From the NCBI GenBank assembly GCA_037443205.1, contig JBBIOU010000012.1, forward strand, positions 20,635 to 84,634: a stretch of DNA of 64,000 bases. The letters are read 5' to 3'. Source of the stretch: JBBIOU01 sp037443205 (GTDB lineage: Bacteria > Bacteroidota > Bacteroidia > Flavobacteriales_D > UBA2798). The notes below the pieces were generated by a model, which was not told where the DNA came from, ran no database searches, and saw only the letters and a program-made list of their open reading frames with translations. Shown one piece after another: positions 34,855-43,454 of the stretch; position 1 is the stretch's first letter, and every line of letters begins with the position of its first letter. Made by a program: the position numbers and the translations under genes.

Positions 34855-35103
34855 GTGATTAAAAAAGTAGCCATATTATGTTTAATTCTGCTTATTGCAC
34901 ATACATTTGCGGGCGCGCAATGCTCTATGTGCAAAGCAGTAGCAGAGTCAGGCAGTGCCGGTAAGGATATGCAATCAATGGGTCAGCAATTAAATTATGG
35001 AATATTATATTTAATGGCTATTCCCTATTTAATATTGTTTTTTCTGTTCAGAAAAAAGATTTTCAGTTTTTTTTCTGAGATGAAAAGCATTTACAAAAAA
35101 TAA
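34855..35103 (+). CDS. Small exported CxxC membrane protein, function unknown
   Basis: 82 residues, starting with GTG. The first hydrophobic segment (VAILCLILLIAHTFAGA) looks like a cleavable signal peptide and is directly followed by QCSMCKAVAESG, a CxxC motif exposed to the periplasm. A second hydrophobic segment (LYLMAIPYLILFFLF) anchors the protein and the basic tail RKKIFSFFSEMKSIYKK is cytoplasmic. The CxxC could be redox active or bind a metal or haem. I do not recognise a named family. It sits between menB and the riboswitch of metH. Confidence 0.75.
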   Translation: MIKKVAILCLILLIAHTFAGAQCSMCKAVAESGSAGKDMQSMGQQLNYGILYLMAIPYLILFFLFRKKIFSFFSEMKSIYKK

Positions 35104-35122
35104 ATATCGTTCTTTAAAAAAT

Positions 35123-35269
35123 ACTTATCAAGAGGGGTGGAGAGGCAGGCTCTGAGAAACCCCGGCAAAGTGAAAAAACTTTTTAAAAAAAGAGATTTAA
35201 GACTGTAAAATACTTACAGGTTTTCACCAGTGCCAATTCCTGTTCCCGATTAATTGGGAGAAGATAAGT
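35123..35269 (+). ncRNA. SAM-I (S-box) riboswitch upstream of metH
   Basis: The region begins with the S-box-like ATCAAGAGGGGTGGAG and continues GAGAAACCCCGGCAA, matching the conserved core. P1 forms from ACTTATC (35123-35129) and GATAAGT (35263-35269). P3 forms from GTGAAAA (35170-35176) and TTTTCAC (35221-35227) and encloses a CTGTAA/TTACAG hairpin. GTGCCAATTCCTG, then a CCC/GGG hairpin and AGAAGATAAG, complete the four-way junction. SAM-I riboswitches sense S-adenosylmethionine and shut off methionine genes. The position before metH and an intrinsic terminator fits transcription control. Confidence 0.85.
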
Positions 35270-35297
35270 CGGTTAAGATTTTAAAATTTAAAAACTA

Positions 35298-35329
35298 AAA
35301 AATCCCACCCGACATCGGGTGGGATTTTT
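35298..35329 (+). terminator. Intrinsic terminator (expression platform) between riboswitch and metH
   Basis: A 14-base arm at 35298-35311 (AAAAATCCCACCCG) pairs perfectly with 35316-35329 around the loop ACAT; the 3' arm ends in a run of T. It ends 9 bases before the metH ATG. High SAM would be expected to favour it. An antiterminator pairing is not obvious to me by eye. Confidence 0.88.
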
Positions 35330-35338
35330 AATTTAATT

Positions 35339-38300
35339 ATGGATATAAAAAAAGATTTACAACAACGAGTTTTAGTAATTGATGGTGCTATGGGTACCAT
35401 GATTCAGCGTTATAAATTACAAGAGGCTGATTATCGAGGTGAGCGTTTTAAAGACTGGGAAAGTGATTTAAAAGGTAATAACGATTTGCTCGTACTTACT
35501 CAGCCAAATATTATTAAAGAAATTCATAAGCAGTATATTTATGCAGGAGCAGATATTATAGAAACAAACACCTTTAACGCACAAAAAATTTCATTAGCCG
35601 ATTATCGCATGGAACATCTGGCTTATGAAATAAACTTTGAAGCTGCAAAAATTGCAAAACAAGCTGTAGTTGAATTTATCTCCTCCCCTAATGGGGGAGG
35701 TAGGGAGGGGGTGGTATATGTAGCAGGAGCAATAGGGCCAACCAATCGAACCTTATCATTATCGCCCGATGTAAATAATCCGGGTTATCGCGCCATTAAA
35801 TGGGACGAACTGGTAGATGCTTATATAGAACAGGTAAATGGTTTAGTTGATGGAGGTGTTGATTTACTGCTTGTAGAAACAATTTTTGATACTCTTAATG
35901 CAAAAGCTGCGTTATTTGCCATTCAATCGGTGTTTGAACATAAAAAGGTAGAATTGCCGATTATGATTTCGGGAACCATTACCGATGCAAGCGGAAGAAC
36001 ATTGAGCGGACAAACGGTAGAAGCCTTTTTAAATTCTGTTTCGCATGTAAATCTTTTAAGTATCGGATTAAACTGCGCATTAGGAGCAAAAGATATGCGT
36101 CCCTATTTAAAAGAGCTTTCTGAAAAAGCTCCCTTTTATATAAGCGCATATCCTAATGCAGGATTACCCAATCAGTTTGGCGAGTATGACGAAAGTCCGC
36201 ATGATATGGCTTGCCAGATTCACGATTTTTTAGAAAGCGGATTTGTAAATATTGTTGGTGGTTGCTGCGGAACTACGCCTGAACATATTGCACATATAGC
36301 AGAACATGCACGTAATTCAAAACCCAGAAAAATTCCCAATGTTGAACCATACTTGCGCTTAAGCGGTTTGGAAGCCGTAACGCTTCGTCCTGACAGTAAT
36401 TTTATGAATATTGGAGAGCGCACAAATGTTACAGGCTCTAAAAAATTTGCACGATTAATTTTAGAAGGTAAATATGATGAGGCGCTCACGGTAGCACGCG
36501 AACAAGTAGAAGGAGGAGCACAAGTAATTGATATTTGCATGGACGAAGGTATGCTCGATGCCGTAGAAGCCATGACAACTTTTTTAAATTTAATTGCTTC
36601 AGAACCCGATATTGCCCGTGTTCCGATAATGATTGATTCATCAAAATTCTATGTTATTGAAGCTGGTTTAAAATGTATTCAAGGAAAAGGGATCGTAAAC
36701 TCAATTTCGCTAAAAGAAGGTGAAAAAGAATTTATCCGACAAGCCAAACTGGTTAAAAAATATGGTGCCGCAACCGTAGTTATGGCCTTTGATGAAGAAG
36801 GGCAAGCCGATACATTACAACGCAGAATAGATATTTGCAAACGCGCTTATGATATTTTAGTTAACAAAGTAAATTTTCCTCCGCAAGATATCATCTTCGA
36901 TCCAAATATCTTTCCTGTTGCAACGGGAATGGAAGAACACCGAAAAAATGCCATTGATTTTTTTGAAGCAACACGCTGGATAAAACAAAATCTTCCATTA
37001 GCAAAAGTTAGCGGTGGAGTAAGTAATGTTTCGTTTTCATTTAGAGGAAATGATATTGTGCGTGAAGCCATACATTCCGCATTTTTATATCATGGAATCA
37101 AATCCGGAATGGATATGGGAATTGTAAACCCATCGCAATTGCAGGTTTATGATGAAATAGATAAAGAGTTATTAAAATTGGTAGAAGATGTATTGCTTGA
37201 TAGAAAAGATGATGCTACTGAAAAATTAATCAGCTATGCCGAAAAAATAAAAGCACAAAAAACAGGGGGAAAAGAAAAAGAAAGTGAAAAAAATATTTGG
37301 AGAAATTTATCCTTACAAGAACGCATTACTCATTCCTTAGTAAAAGGAATTGATGATTTTGTAGAAGTTGATATGCAGGAAGCATTGCAAAAATATGCTT
37401 CTCCCCTTGAAATAATAGAAGGACCTTTAATGGCCGGAATGAATGTAGTAGGAGATTTATTTGGCAGTGGAAAAATGTTTTTACCTCAGGTAGTAAAAAG
37501 TGCACGTGTAATGAAAAAAGCTGTTGCATATTTGCAACCTTTTATTGAAGCCTCAAAAGTTAAAGGAGAGCGTTCAAATACTGGAAAAGTCCTTATAGCT
37601 ACCGTAAAAGGCGATGTTCACGATATTGGAAAAAATATTGTAGCAGTGGTATTGGGCTGTAATAATTATGAAGTTATTGATTTGGGAGTAATGGTACCTG
37701 CCGAAAAAATTCTGGAAACTGCTCGCAAAGAAAATGTAGATATTATTGGATTAAGCGGATTAATTACTCCATCATTAGATGAAATGGTTTATGTAGCAAA
37801 AGAAATGGAGCGACAAGGATTTAATATCCCCTTATTAATCGGAGGAGCTACAACATCTAAAGTGCATACAGCTGTAAAGATAGAACCCAACTATACCAAA
37901 GGCCCTGTTGTGCACGTACTTGATGCTTCTCGTTCAGTTCCTGTTGCCGGAAGTCTTTTAAATAACGAAAAGGAAAGTTTTATTAAATCAGTTAAAGATG
38001 AATACGCTAAAATGCGCGAGCATTACAGTAAACATAAAGACAACAAAAATTTTATTAACTTAAATGAAGCACGTAAAAATAAGTTTGCAATAGATTGGAA
38101 TAAAAACGATGTTGTAACACCCAAAAAATTAGGCATAACAGTTTTTCAGGATATTGATTTATCTGTTTTAATAAATTATATTGATTGGACACCCTTTTTT
38201 CAAACATGGGAATTGGCAGGGAAATTTCCTAAAATATTAGAAGATGAAATAGTTGGTGCAGAAGCTAAAAAGCTTTTTGCAGATGCAAACGCAATGCTAA

Positions 38301-39028
38301 ATAAAATTATTTCTGAAAAATGGATTACGGCAAATGCTGTTATAGGCTTGTTTCCGGCAAATACCGTTAATTATGATGATATAGAAATTTATAAAGACGA
38401 AACACGAACAAAAGTTATTGCCATAAATCATAATTTACGTCAGCAAACACAAAAAGCACAAGGGGCTTATAATATGTGTTTGTCAGATTTTGTAGCCCCT
38501 AAAGAAAGCGGCATAAAAGATTACATTGGGGCATTTGTAGTTACTGCCGGTATAGGTATTGAAAAATGGATAGAAAAATTCGAAAAAGAACATGATGATT
38601 ACAGCAGCATATTATTAAAAGCCTTGGCTGATAGATTAGCTGAAGCTTTGGCAGAATATATGCATGAGCGAGTTAGGAAAGAACATTGGGGTTATGCACA
38701 AAATGAGAATTTAGATAATGAATCCCTCATAAAAGAAGCCTATCAAGGTATTAGACCGGCACCGGGTTATCCTGCCTGCCCTGATCATACTGAAAAAATT
38801 ACCTTGTTTAATTTATTAAATGCCGAACAAAATGTTGGTGTAAAATTAACTGAAAGTTTAGCTATGTATCCGGCTGCATCAGTAAGTGGATGGTATTTTG
38901 CACATCCTAAAGCACAATATTTTGGTTTAGGTAAAATTGAAAAAGACCAAGTGGAAGATTTAGCGAAAAGAAAAGAACAAAGTATTCAAATTATTGAAAA
39001 GTGGTTATCTCCTGCTTTGGCTTATTAA
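35339..39028 (+). CDS. metH: Cobalamin-dependent methionine synthase
   Basis: 1229 residues, full length (E. coli has 1227). The order is: homocysteine domain with zinc cysteines C246, C309 and C310; methyltetrahydrofolate domain (NFMNIGERTNVTGSKKF onwards); cobalamin domain with the lower axial ligand H761 in DVHDIGKN; and the SAM-binding reactivation domain with RPAPGYPACPDH. It transfers the methyl group of methyl-THF to homocysteine. It is controlled by the upstream SAM riboswitch. Odd feature: a GC-rich inverted repeat is inserted in frame near residue 115-125 (SSPNGGGREG). Confidence 0.97.
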   Translation: MDIKKDLQQRVLVIDGAMGTMIQRYKLQEADYRGERFKDWESDLKGNNDLLVLTQPNIIKEIHKQYIYAGADIIETNTFNAQKISLADYRMEHLAYEINFEAAKIAKQAVVEFISSPNGGGREGVVYVAGAIGPTNRTLSLSPDVNNPGYRAIKWDELVDAYIEQVNGLVDGGVDLLLVETIFDTLNAKAALFAIQSVFEHKKVELPIMISGTITDASGRTLSGQTVEAFLNSVSHVNLLSIGLNCALGAKDMRPYLKELSEKAPFYISAYPNAGLPNQFGEYDESPHDMACQIHDFLESGFVNIVGGCCGTTPEHIAHIAEHARNSKPRKIPNVEPYLRLSGLEAVTLRPDSNFMNIGERTNVTGSKKFARLILEGKYDEALTVAREQVEGGAQVIDICMDEGMLDAVEAMTTFLNLIASEPDIARVPIMIDSSKFYVIEAGLKCIQGKGIVNSISLKEGEKEFIRQAKLVKKYGAATVVMAFDEEGQADTLQRRIDICKRAYDILVNKVNFPPQDIIFDPNIFPVATGMEEHRKNAIDFFEATRWIKQNLPLAKVSGGVSNVSFSFRGNDIVREAIHSAFLYHGIKSGMDMGIVNPSQLQVYDEIDKELLKLVEDVLLDRKDDATEKLISYAEKIKAQKTGGKEKESEKNIWRNLSLQERITHSLVKGIDDFVEVDMQEALQKYASPLEIIEGPLMAGMNVVGDLFGSGKMFLPQVVKSARVMKKAVAYLQPFIEASKVKGERSNTGKVLIATVKGDVHDIGKNIVAVVLGCNNYEVIDLGVMVPAEKILETARKENVDIIGLSGLITPSLDEMVYVAKEMERQGFNIPLLIGGATTSKVHTAVKIEPNYTKGPVVHVLDASRSVPVAGSLLNNEKESFIKSVKDEYAKMREHYSKHKDNKNFINLNEARKNKFAIDWNKNDVVTPKKLGITVFQDIDLSVLINYIDWTPFFQTWELAGKFPKILEDEIVGAEAKKLFADANAMLNKIISEKWITANAVIGLFPANTVNYDDIEIYKDETRTKVIAINHNLRQQTQKAQGAYNMCLSDFVAPKESGIKDYIGAFVVTAGIGIEKWIEKFEKEHDDYSSILLKALADRLAEALAEYMHERVRKEHWGYAQNENLDNESLIKEAYQGIRPAPGYPACPDHTEKITLFNLLNAEQNVGVKLTESLAMYPAASVSGWYFAHPKAQYFGLGKIEKDQVEDLAKRKEQSIQIIEKWLSPALAY
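35681..35713 (+). repeat. GC-rich inverted repeat inserted in frame in metH
   Basis: A run built from CCTCCCC, TAAT and GGGGGAGG, followed by TAGGGAGGGGGTGG, stands out against the AT-rich gene. It encodes SSPNGGGREG between VEFI and VVYVAG of MetH. I recall similar G/C-rich short elements encoding SP-x-GGGREG in other Bacteroidota genomes, but cannot verify that here. Confidence 0.6.
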
Positions 39029-39036
39029 GTTTATCT

Positions 39037-39498
39037 TTATCCTCTTAATCGATCAATAGCTTTGATAAGTTTCTCGTCTTTTTTTATGGCCTTGTTGGCT
39101 AACAACAGAAAGGCTAATGATACTACCGGTAAAAAAAATCCTAAACCATAACTGATTGTAACATCCTGATTTTGCAAAAAATATTTAGTGGTATTTTCCG
39201 CGCTAAAATAGATAAATACAATCAAGGCAATATGCAACAGGGTATTAAATCGGTTAATAATTAATTGTGCCTTTCTGTTTTTAAACATAAATATTGCAAA
39301 AAAACTAAATAAAGCCAATGCCGGTATAATGATCCGGTAAGGCACAGACACAACATTTTTATCATTGATAAATATGCCCTGAATATTAAAATCGTAAAAA
39401 GTATCGGCAGTATAAATTTTTGCGAAAGAAAAATAATAACATAAAAACACACATATCGATGCAAGTAATAAATAAATGGATTGAATTCTTTGAATCAT
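39037..39498 (-). CDS. DUF4293 domain-containing membrane protein
   Basis: 153 residues with four hydrophobic segments. The diagnostic N-terminus MIQRIQSIYLLLASI and the layout (helix, extracytoplasmic loop, three more helices, basic tail) fit DUF4293, a Bacteroidota-specific family of unknown function. The start overlaps the stop of the M3 peptidase gene by 4 bases, so translation is likely coupled. It ends 8 bases from the convergent metH. Confidence 0.85.
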   Translation of the reverse strand: MIQRIQSIYLLLASICVFLCYYFSFAKIYTADTFYDFNIQGIFINDKNVVSVPYRIIIPALALFSFFAIFMFKNRKAQLIINRFNTLLHIALIVFIYFSAENTTKYFLQNQDVTISYGLGFFLPVVSLAFLLLANKAIKKDEKLIKAIDRLRG

Positions 39499-41237
39499 GA
39501 CGATTTAATTTTATTAATTTGTGATGATACAAAGGCCGCAATATCTTTAACATAATTGCTTGTGAAATCAAAGTTTATTCCGGCTGTATTATATATTTCG
39601 GGTATGGATTTAGTATATCCTAAAGATAATGCTTCAGCATATTTTTTAACCGTTTTATCTTTATCAATTAAATAATTTCTCCAAAGTGCAATAGCTCCCA
39701 ATTGAGCCATGCCATATTCTATGTAATAGAAAGGCACTTCAAAAATATGTAATTGCTTATGCCATGATTTTTTAAGCGCATCTTCTAAACCGCTGTAATC
39801 AATTATACCTGTGCTAAATTCATCAAGAATTTCTTTCCATTTATTATTGCGTTGTTCAATGGTATGGAAAGGATTTTCATAAATCCAGTGTTGAAATTTA
39901 TCTACGATAGCTATCCAGGGTAGAATTGATAATATTTTTTCTAATTGATCGAGTTTGGCGCGTTTTAAATCATCCTTATCAGGATAAAATATGTCCCAAT
40001 AATCCATAGACATTAATTCCATACTCATAGAAGCAAGTTCGGCTATTTCGCTGGGAGTAGATTTAAAAGCTGTTAGTTCTAGATTATTGCTTAAAAAAGA
40101 ATGAACGGCATGACCACCTTCATGCATCATGGTTATCATATCTTGCTGTGTACCTGCTGCATTCATAAAGATAAATGGTGCGACAGTTTCATATAGCGGA
40201 TAATTATAACCTCCGGGAGCCTTACCGTCTTTTGAATCTAAATCTAATCTTTTCATTTCCTTCATCACAGCCAGACATTTACCAAAATAAGGATAAATTT
40301 TAGCGAATACCCGTATGCTCCTTTCAATTAAATCTTCTGAATTTTTAAATGGTTTTAAAGGATTTTTTCCTGCTATATCTACCTCTACGTCCCATGGTTT
40401 TAATACATCATATCCTAATACTTTTTTTCTATATATGGCAAATTCTTTAATAACGGGTAATATTTCAGTTTTTATACTTTCATGAAATTTAAAACAATCT
40501 TCTTTAGTATAATCAAATCTGCCTAATGCATCAAACATATAATCTCTATAATTTTTATATCCTGCGTTTAAGGCTATCTGATGTCGTAATTTAAGTAATT
40601 CATTAAATAAATTATCTAACTTATCAGCGTCTTTCAGTCTTGTTTCAGTCATTTTCAGATATATCAATTCTCGTATATCACGATTAGTAGATTTTAAATA
40701 TACCGCTGCCTGAGGCATAGTAAGCTTTTGCTCGTTATACTCAATATATTGAGCTCCTGTTATGGCTCCGTATGTTTGCGAGAGTGATGATATTTTAGCA
40801 TGTAACTCAACATTTTCTTCGCGATATAATTTTAAACTATTTTTTACTGACCTGAAATAAATATTGAATCCTTGTTTATCAGAAAGGGGTTCAAAACCGG
40901 TACTTTGGATTAATTTTCTGTTTAGTTTATCGGTAAACTTAGCTATGTGAGGCTCTATTTCGGTAATAAAAAAATTATAAGATGCCGCAGCTTTTTCATC
41001 TTTGGTATTGATTGTTGTGCGTATATATCTCCATGCACCTTCTTCTTCAATAGCAGCCTCTAATTCGCTTCTGTACCTAAGCCAGTTTAATAAATCTTCT
41101 TCATTATTTATATTAAACTTTAATAAGTCATCAAAAAAAAACTCAATATTTTTCCATGCGTCAAACGAAATGTTACCCGGCAAAAAATGACGTATAGGTT
41201 TATTTAATATTTCTTGTTGAATTAAATCAGATAGCAC
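39495..41237 (-). CDS. M3 family oligoendopeptidase (PepF-like)
   Basis: 580 residues, starting with GTG. The zinc site H372-E-x2-H376 (MHEGGHAVHSFL) and the downstream glutamate E400 in SEIAELASMSMEL define family M3. The mostly helical N-terminal half (LKLRHQIALNAGYKNYRDYMF) fits the oligoendopeptidase F branch. No signal peptide, so it should cleave short peptides in the cytoplasm. It lies 14 bases after the DUF5606 gene and overlaps DUF4293. Confidence 0.93.
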   Translation of the reverse strand: MLSDLIQQEILNKPIRHFLPGNISFDAWKNIEFFFDDLLKFNINNEEDLLNWLRYRSELEAAIEEEGAWRYIRTTINTKDEKAAASYNFFITEIEPHIAKFTDKLNRKLIQSTGFEPLSDKQGFNIYFRSVKNSLKLYREENVELHAKISSLSQTYGAITGAQYIEYNEQKLTMPQAAVYLKSTNRDIRELIYLKMTETRLKDADKLDNLFNELLKLRHQIALNAGYKNYRDYMFDALGRFDYTKEDCFKFHESIKTEILPVIKEFAIYRKKVLGYDVLKPWDVEVDIAGKNPLKPFKNSEDLIERSIRVFAKIYPYFGKCLAVMKEMKRLDLDSKDGKAPGGYNYPLYETVAPFIFMNAAGTQQDMITMMHEGGHAVHSFLSNNLELTAFKSTPSEIAELASMSMELMSMDYWDIFYPDKDDLKRAKLDQLEKILSILPWIAIVDKFQHWIYENPFHTIEQRNNKWKEILDEFSTGIIDYSGLEDALKKSWHKQLHIFEVPFYYIEYGMAQLGAIALWRNYLIDKDKTVKKYAEALSLGYTKSIPEIYNTAGINFDFTSNYVKDIAAFVSSQINKIKSS

Positions 41238-41251
41238 TAAAATATGAATTT

Positions 41252-41866
41252 CTATTTTGATGAATCTTTTTGTGTAACAGATTTCTTTTTAGCAGTTTTT
41301 TTCACAGTAGTATCAGTATCAGAGGCCTTTTTACTGCTTTTTTTGCCGGCTGTTGATTTTTTGGTTCTCGGTTGTTTTAATTCGGAATTTGAATCATTTT
41401 CGGGTTTACTCGCAATTTCATCTGTCGCTTTGTTATCTGCCGAATTATCTTCTTGCTTGTTTTTATTATCTGCTTCTTCTGCTAATTTTTTCAAGGTTCC
41501 TGATGATTGCAATATATCATACCAGGTGAATAATTTTTTTAAATCGGAGTTAAAAACTCTGTCTTGGTCAAAGTTAGGTACTATCTGTTCAAAATACTTT
41601 CTTAATTCAGATCCTTCTTTGGATGGCTCAATTGCTTTACCTCCCTTTTCTTTTTCGTATATTTTTTTTATTACTTCAGAAAGTTTAATATCTTCATCTG
41701 TTGTAAACATGGTAATGTCTTCCAGGGCACTTATTTTATTTGAAGTAAATGCAGGAAACCTTTTTCCGTCAATCAATGATTCAACAATTAAAGTGTTTTT
41801 CCCTTGTCCTATTACCTTAAACAAGCCCGATTTTCCTGAAATTGAAATGATACCTTTTAAATCCAT
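41252..41866 (-). CDS. DUF5606 domain-containing protein with lysine-rich tail
   Basis: 204 residues. The N-terminal 130 residues form the DUF5606 module, starting MDLKGIISISGKSGLFKVI and including LRKYFEQIVPNFDQDRVF and LKKLFTWYDIL. After residue 135 the sequence becomes low-complexity, first acidic and then lysine/serine/threonine-rich (KKSTAGKKSSKKAS), like histone-H1-type tails. That suggests nucleic-acid or ribosome association, but the function is unknown. An almost as long open frame on the plus strand is a shadow. A -7 box lies 29 bases upstream. Confidence 0.88.
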   Translation of the reverse strand: MDLKGIISISGKSGLFKVIGQGKNTLIVESLIDGKRFPAFTSNKISALEDITMFTTDEDIKLSEVIKKIYEKEKGGKAIEPSKEGSELRKYFEQIVPNFDQDRVFNSDLKKLFTWYDILQSSGTLKKLAEEADNKNKQEDNSADNKATDEIASKPENDSNSELKQPRTKKSTAGKKSSKKASDTDTTVKKTAKKKSVTQKDSSK

Positions 41867-41895
41867 TTTTATATTTTATTATTTTTAAAGGACAA

Positions 41896-41903
41896 CAAAA
41901 ATA
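41896..41903 (-). promoter_or_regulatory. -7 promoter box of the DUF5606 gene
   Basis: Minus-strand TATTTTTG fits TAnnTTTG exactly, 29 bases before the ATG at 41866. It could drive the DUF5606, M3 peptidase and DUF4293 genes together. Confidence 0.45.
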
Positions 41904-41969
41904 ATAATAATTACCTGAATTAAAGTGTTTGTTATTAAAAATTTGAATATCAGATATTTGAAACACATT

Positions 41970-43454
41970 TTATTTATGTAAGTAATGTATTAAAGAAGTT
42001 AAGCCAACCGTAAAAAAGCCTAAACCTATCAACGTAAAAAAGGGTATGCTTAGGTAATTGTTCCAGCAAATAACTAAAAACAAAGCGAACACAAAATACA
42101 GCCCCAAAATAAGTTCCGGCACAACCATTTTAGGAAACTTAGCTGAGCGATATGTTTTGTCGGTATAGCTATCATTATTATTAATAATATTAAATTTAGG
42201 TGTTCTTACAAAGCTCGATTTTTTTTGTATGTATGCTTCAAAAACGCCAAGAGCGTTGTATAATGATAAGCCCATGGTAATAGATAAAAATAAAGGGAAT
42301 AATAATACAAATGAAAAGATGGCGATAAGTTTACTTTTAGCTGCATGATAATATGCCAGAAAATAAAAAAGTGTAATAATGCCCAGTGCCGTATAATAGA
42401 TTATAAATAAAGAAAACAAATTATTCCATTCAGGATAATTTTGTATGATATAGATTACAGGTAAACTTAATAATCCGATTGCGAAAATACAGATAAATAA
42501 AAAGCTGTTAAACAGATGAAAAAACGCATGCAATTTGGCAGCAACCGGTATATTGCTTTTAAAAACCGCTCTCATATTTTTCACGACACATTCAGCAGCT
42601 CCTTTGCTCCACCTGTATTGCTGAGCCTTAAGGGCATTCATTTCTACGGGGAGTTCGGCAGGCGAAACAATATTTTTTACATATACTATTTGCCAGTTTT
42701 TTAACTGAGCCCTGTAACTTAAATCTAAATCTTCTGTAAGCGTATCAGCGCTCCATCCACCGGAATTTATAATACATTCTTTTCGCCATATTCCTGCAGT
42801 TCCGTTAAAATTGATAAAATAATTACCTGCATTGCGCGCAGTTTGTTCTATAATAAAATGTGCATCTAATGCCATCGCCTGCAAGCGGGTAAGTAATGAA
42901 TAACTTTTGTTTAGATGCCCCCAGCGTGTTTGCACACAACCTACTTTAGGATCAGTAAAAAATGGAATGGTATGGTATAAAAAGTGTTTATCGGGAATAA
43001 AATCTGCATCAAATACGGCTATAAATTCACCTTTAGCTGATTGAAGCCCATAAGCCAATGCACCGGCTTTAAATCCTGAGCGATTATTTCTTTGGATATG
43101 TTTGATATCAAATCCTTTTATTTGATATTCTTTAATTAATTGTGCTGCAATCTCAAAAGTTTCGTCAGTAGAATCATCTAACACCTGTATTTCTATTTTA
43201 TCAGTAGGGTATTGTATATTTACTACTGCTTCTATCAATCTTTTTACTACGTATTTCTCATTATAAACAGGTAATTGTATAGTAACAATGGGTAAATCTG
43301 ATTGATCAAAATTTTTGATGATGTTTTTTTGTTGCTTAGCTTTTTTTGCTGCTTTAAATATAAACAATAGCATCAACCACAATTGCACAAAACTATATAA
43401 AAGTATAAATGTTAGAAAAAACACGTACAATATAACCGGTAAAAGATATATCAT
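41970..43454 (-). CDS. Processive-type GT2 glycosyltransferase (cellulose-synthase-like)
   Basis: 494 residues. An N-terminal membrane helix precedes the catalytic domain: TIQLPVYNEKYVVKRLI, VLDDSTDET, AVFDADFIP (metal), TEDLDLSYRAQ (catalytic base) and QQYRWSKGA, the QxxRW product-binding motif. Four or five membrane helices follow. QxxRW enzymes make beta-linked polymers or glucosylate lipids. The start overlaps the stop of the DPM1-like gene by 4 bases, so the two are probably one pathway. Confidence 0.92.
   Translation of the reverse strand: MIYLLPVILYVFFLTFILLYSFVQLWLMLLFIFKAAKKAKQQKNIIKNFDQSDLPIVTIQLPVYNEKYVVKRLIEAVVNIQYPTDKIEIQVLDDSTDETFEIAAQLIKEYQIKGFDIKHIQRNNRSGFKAGALAYGLQSAKGEFIAVFDADFIPDKHFLYHTIPFFTDPKVGCVQTRWGHLNKSYSLLTRLQAMALDAHFIIEQTARNAGNYFINFNGTAGIWRKECIINSGGWSADTLTEDLDLSYRAQLKNWQIVYVKNIVSPAELPVEMNALKAQQYRWSKGAAECVVKNMRAVFKSNIPVAAKLHAFFHLFNSFLFICIFAIGLLSLPVIYIIQNYPEWNNLFSLFIIYYTALGIITLFYFLAYYHAAKSKLIAIFSFVLLFPLFLSITMGLSLYNALGVFEAYIQKKSSFVRTPKFNIINNNDSYTDKTYRSAKFPKMVVPELILGLYFVFALFLVICWNNYLSIPFFTLIGLGFFTVGLTSLIHYLHK

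Noticed and set aside
41244..41888. Open reading frame of 214 codons on the plus strand opposite the DUF5606 gene
   Set aside because: The minus-strand frame has a recognisable DUF5606 N-terminus and its own promoter; the plus-strand frame is a serine/phenylalanine-rich mirror of lysine/glutamate codons.
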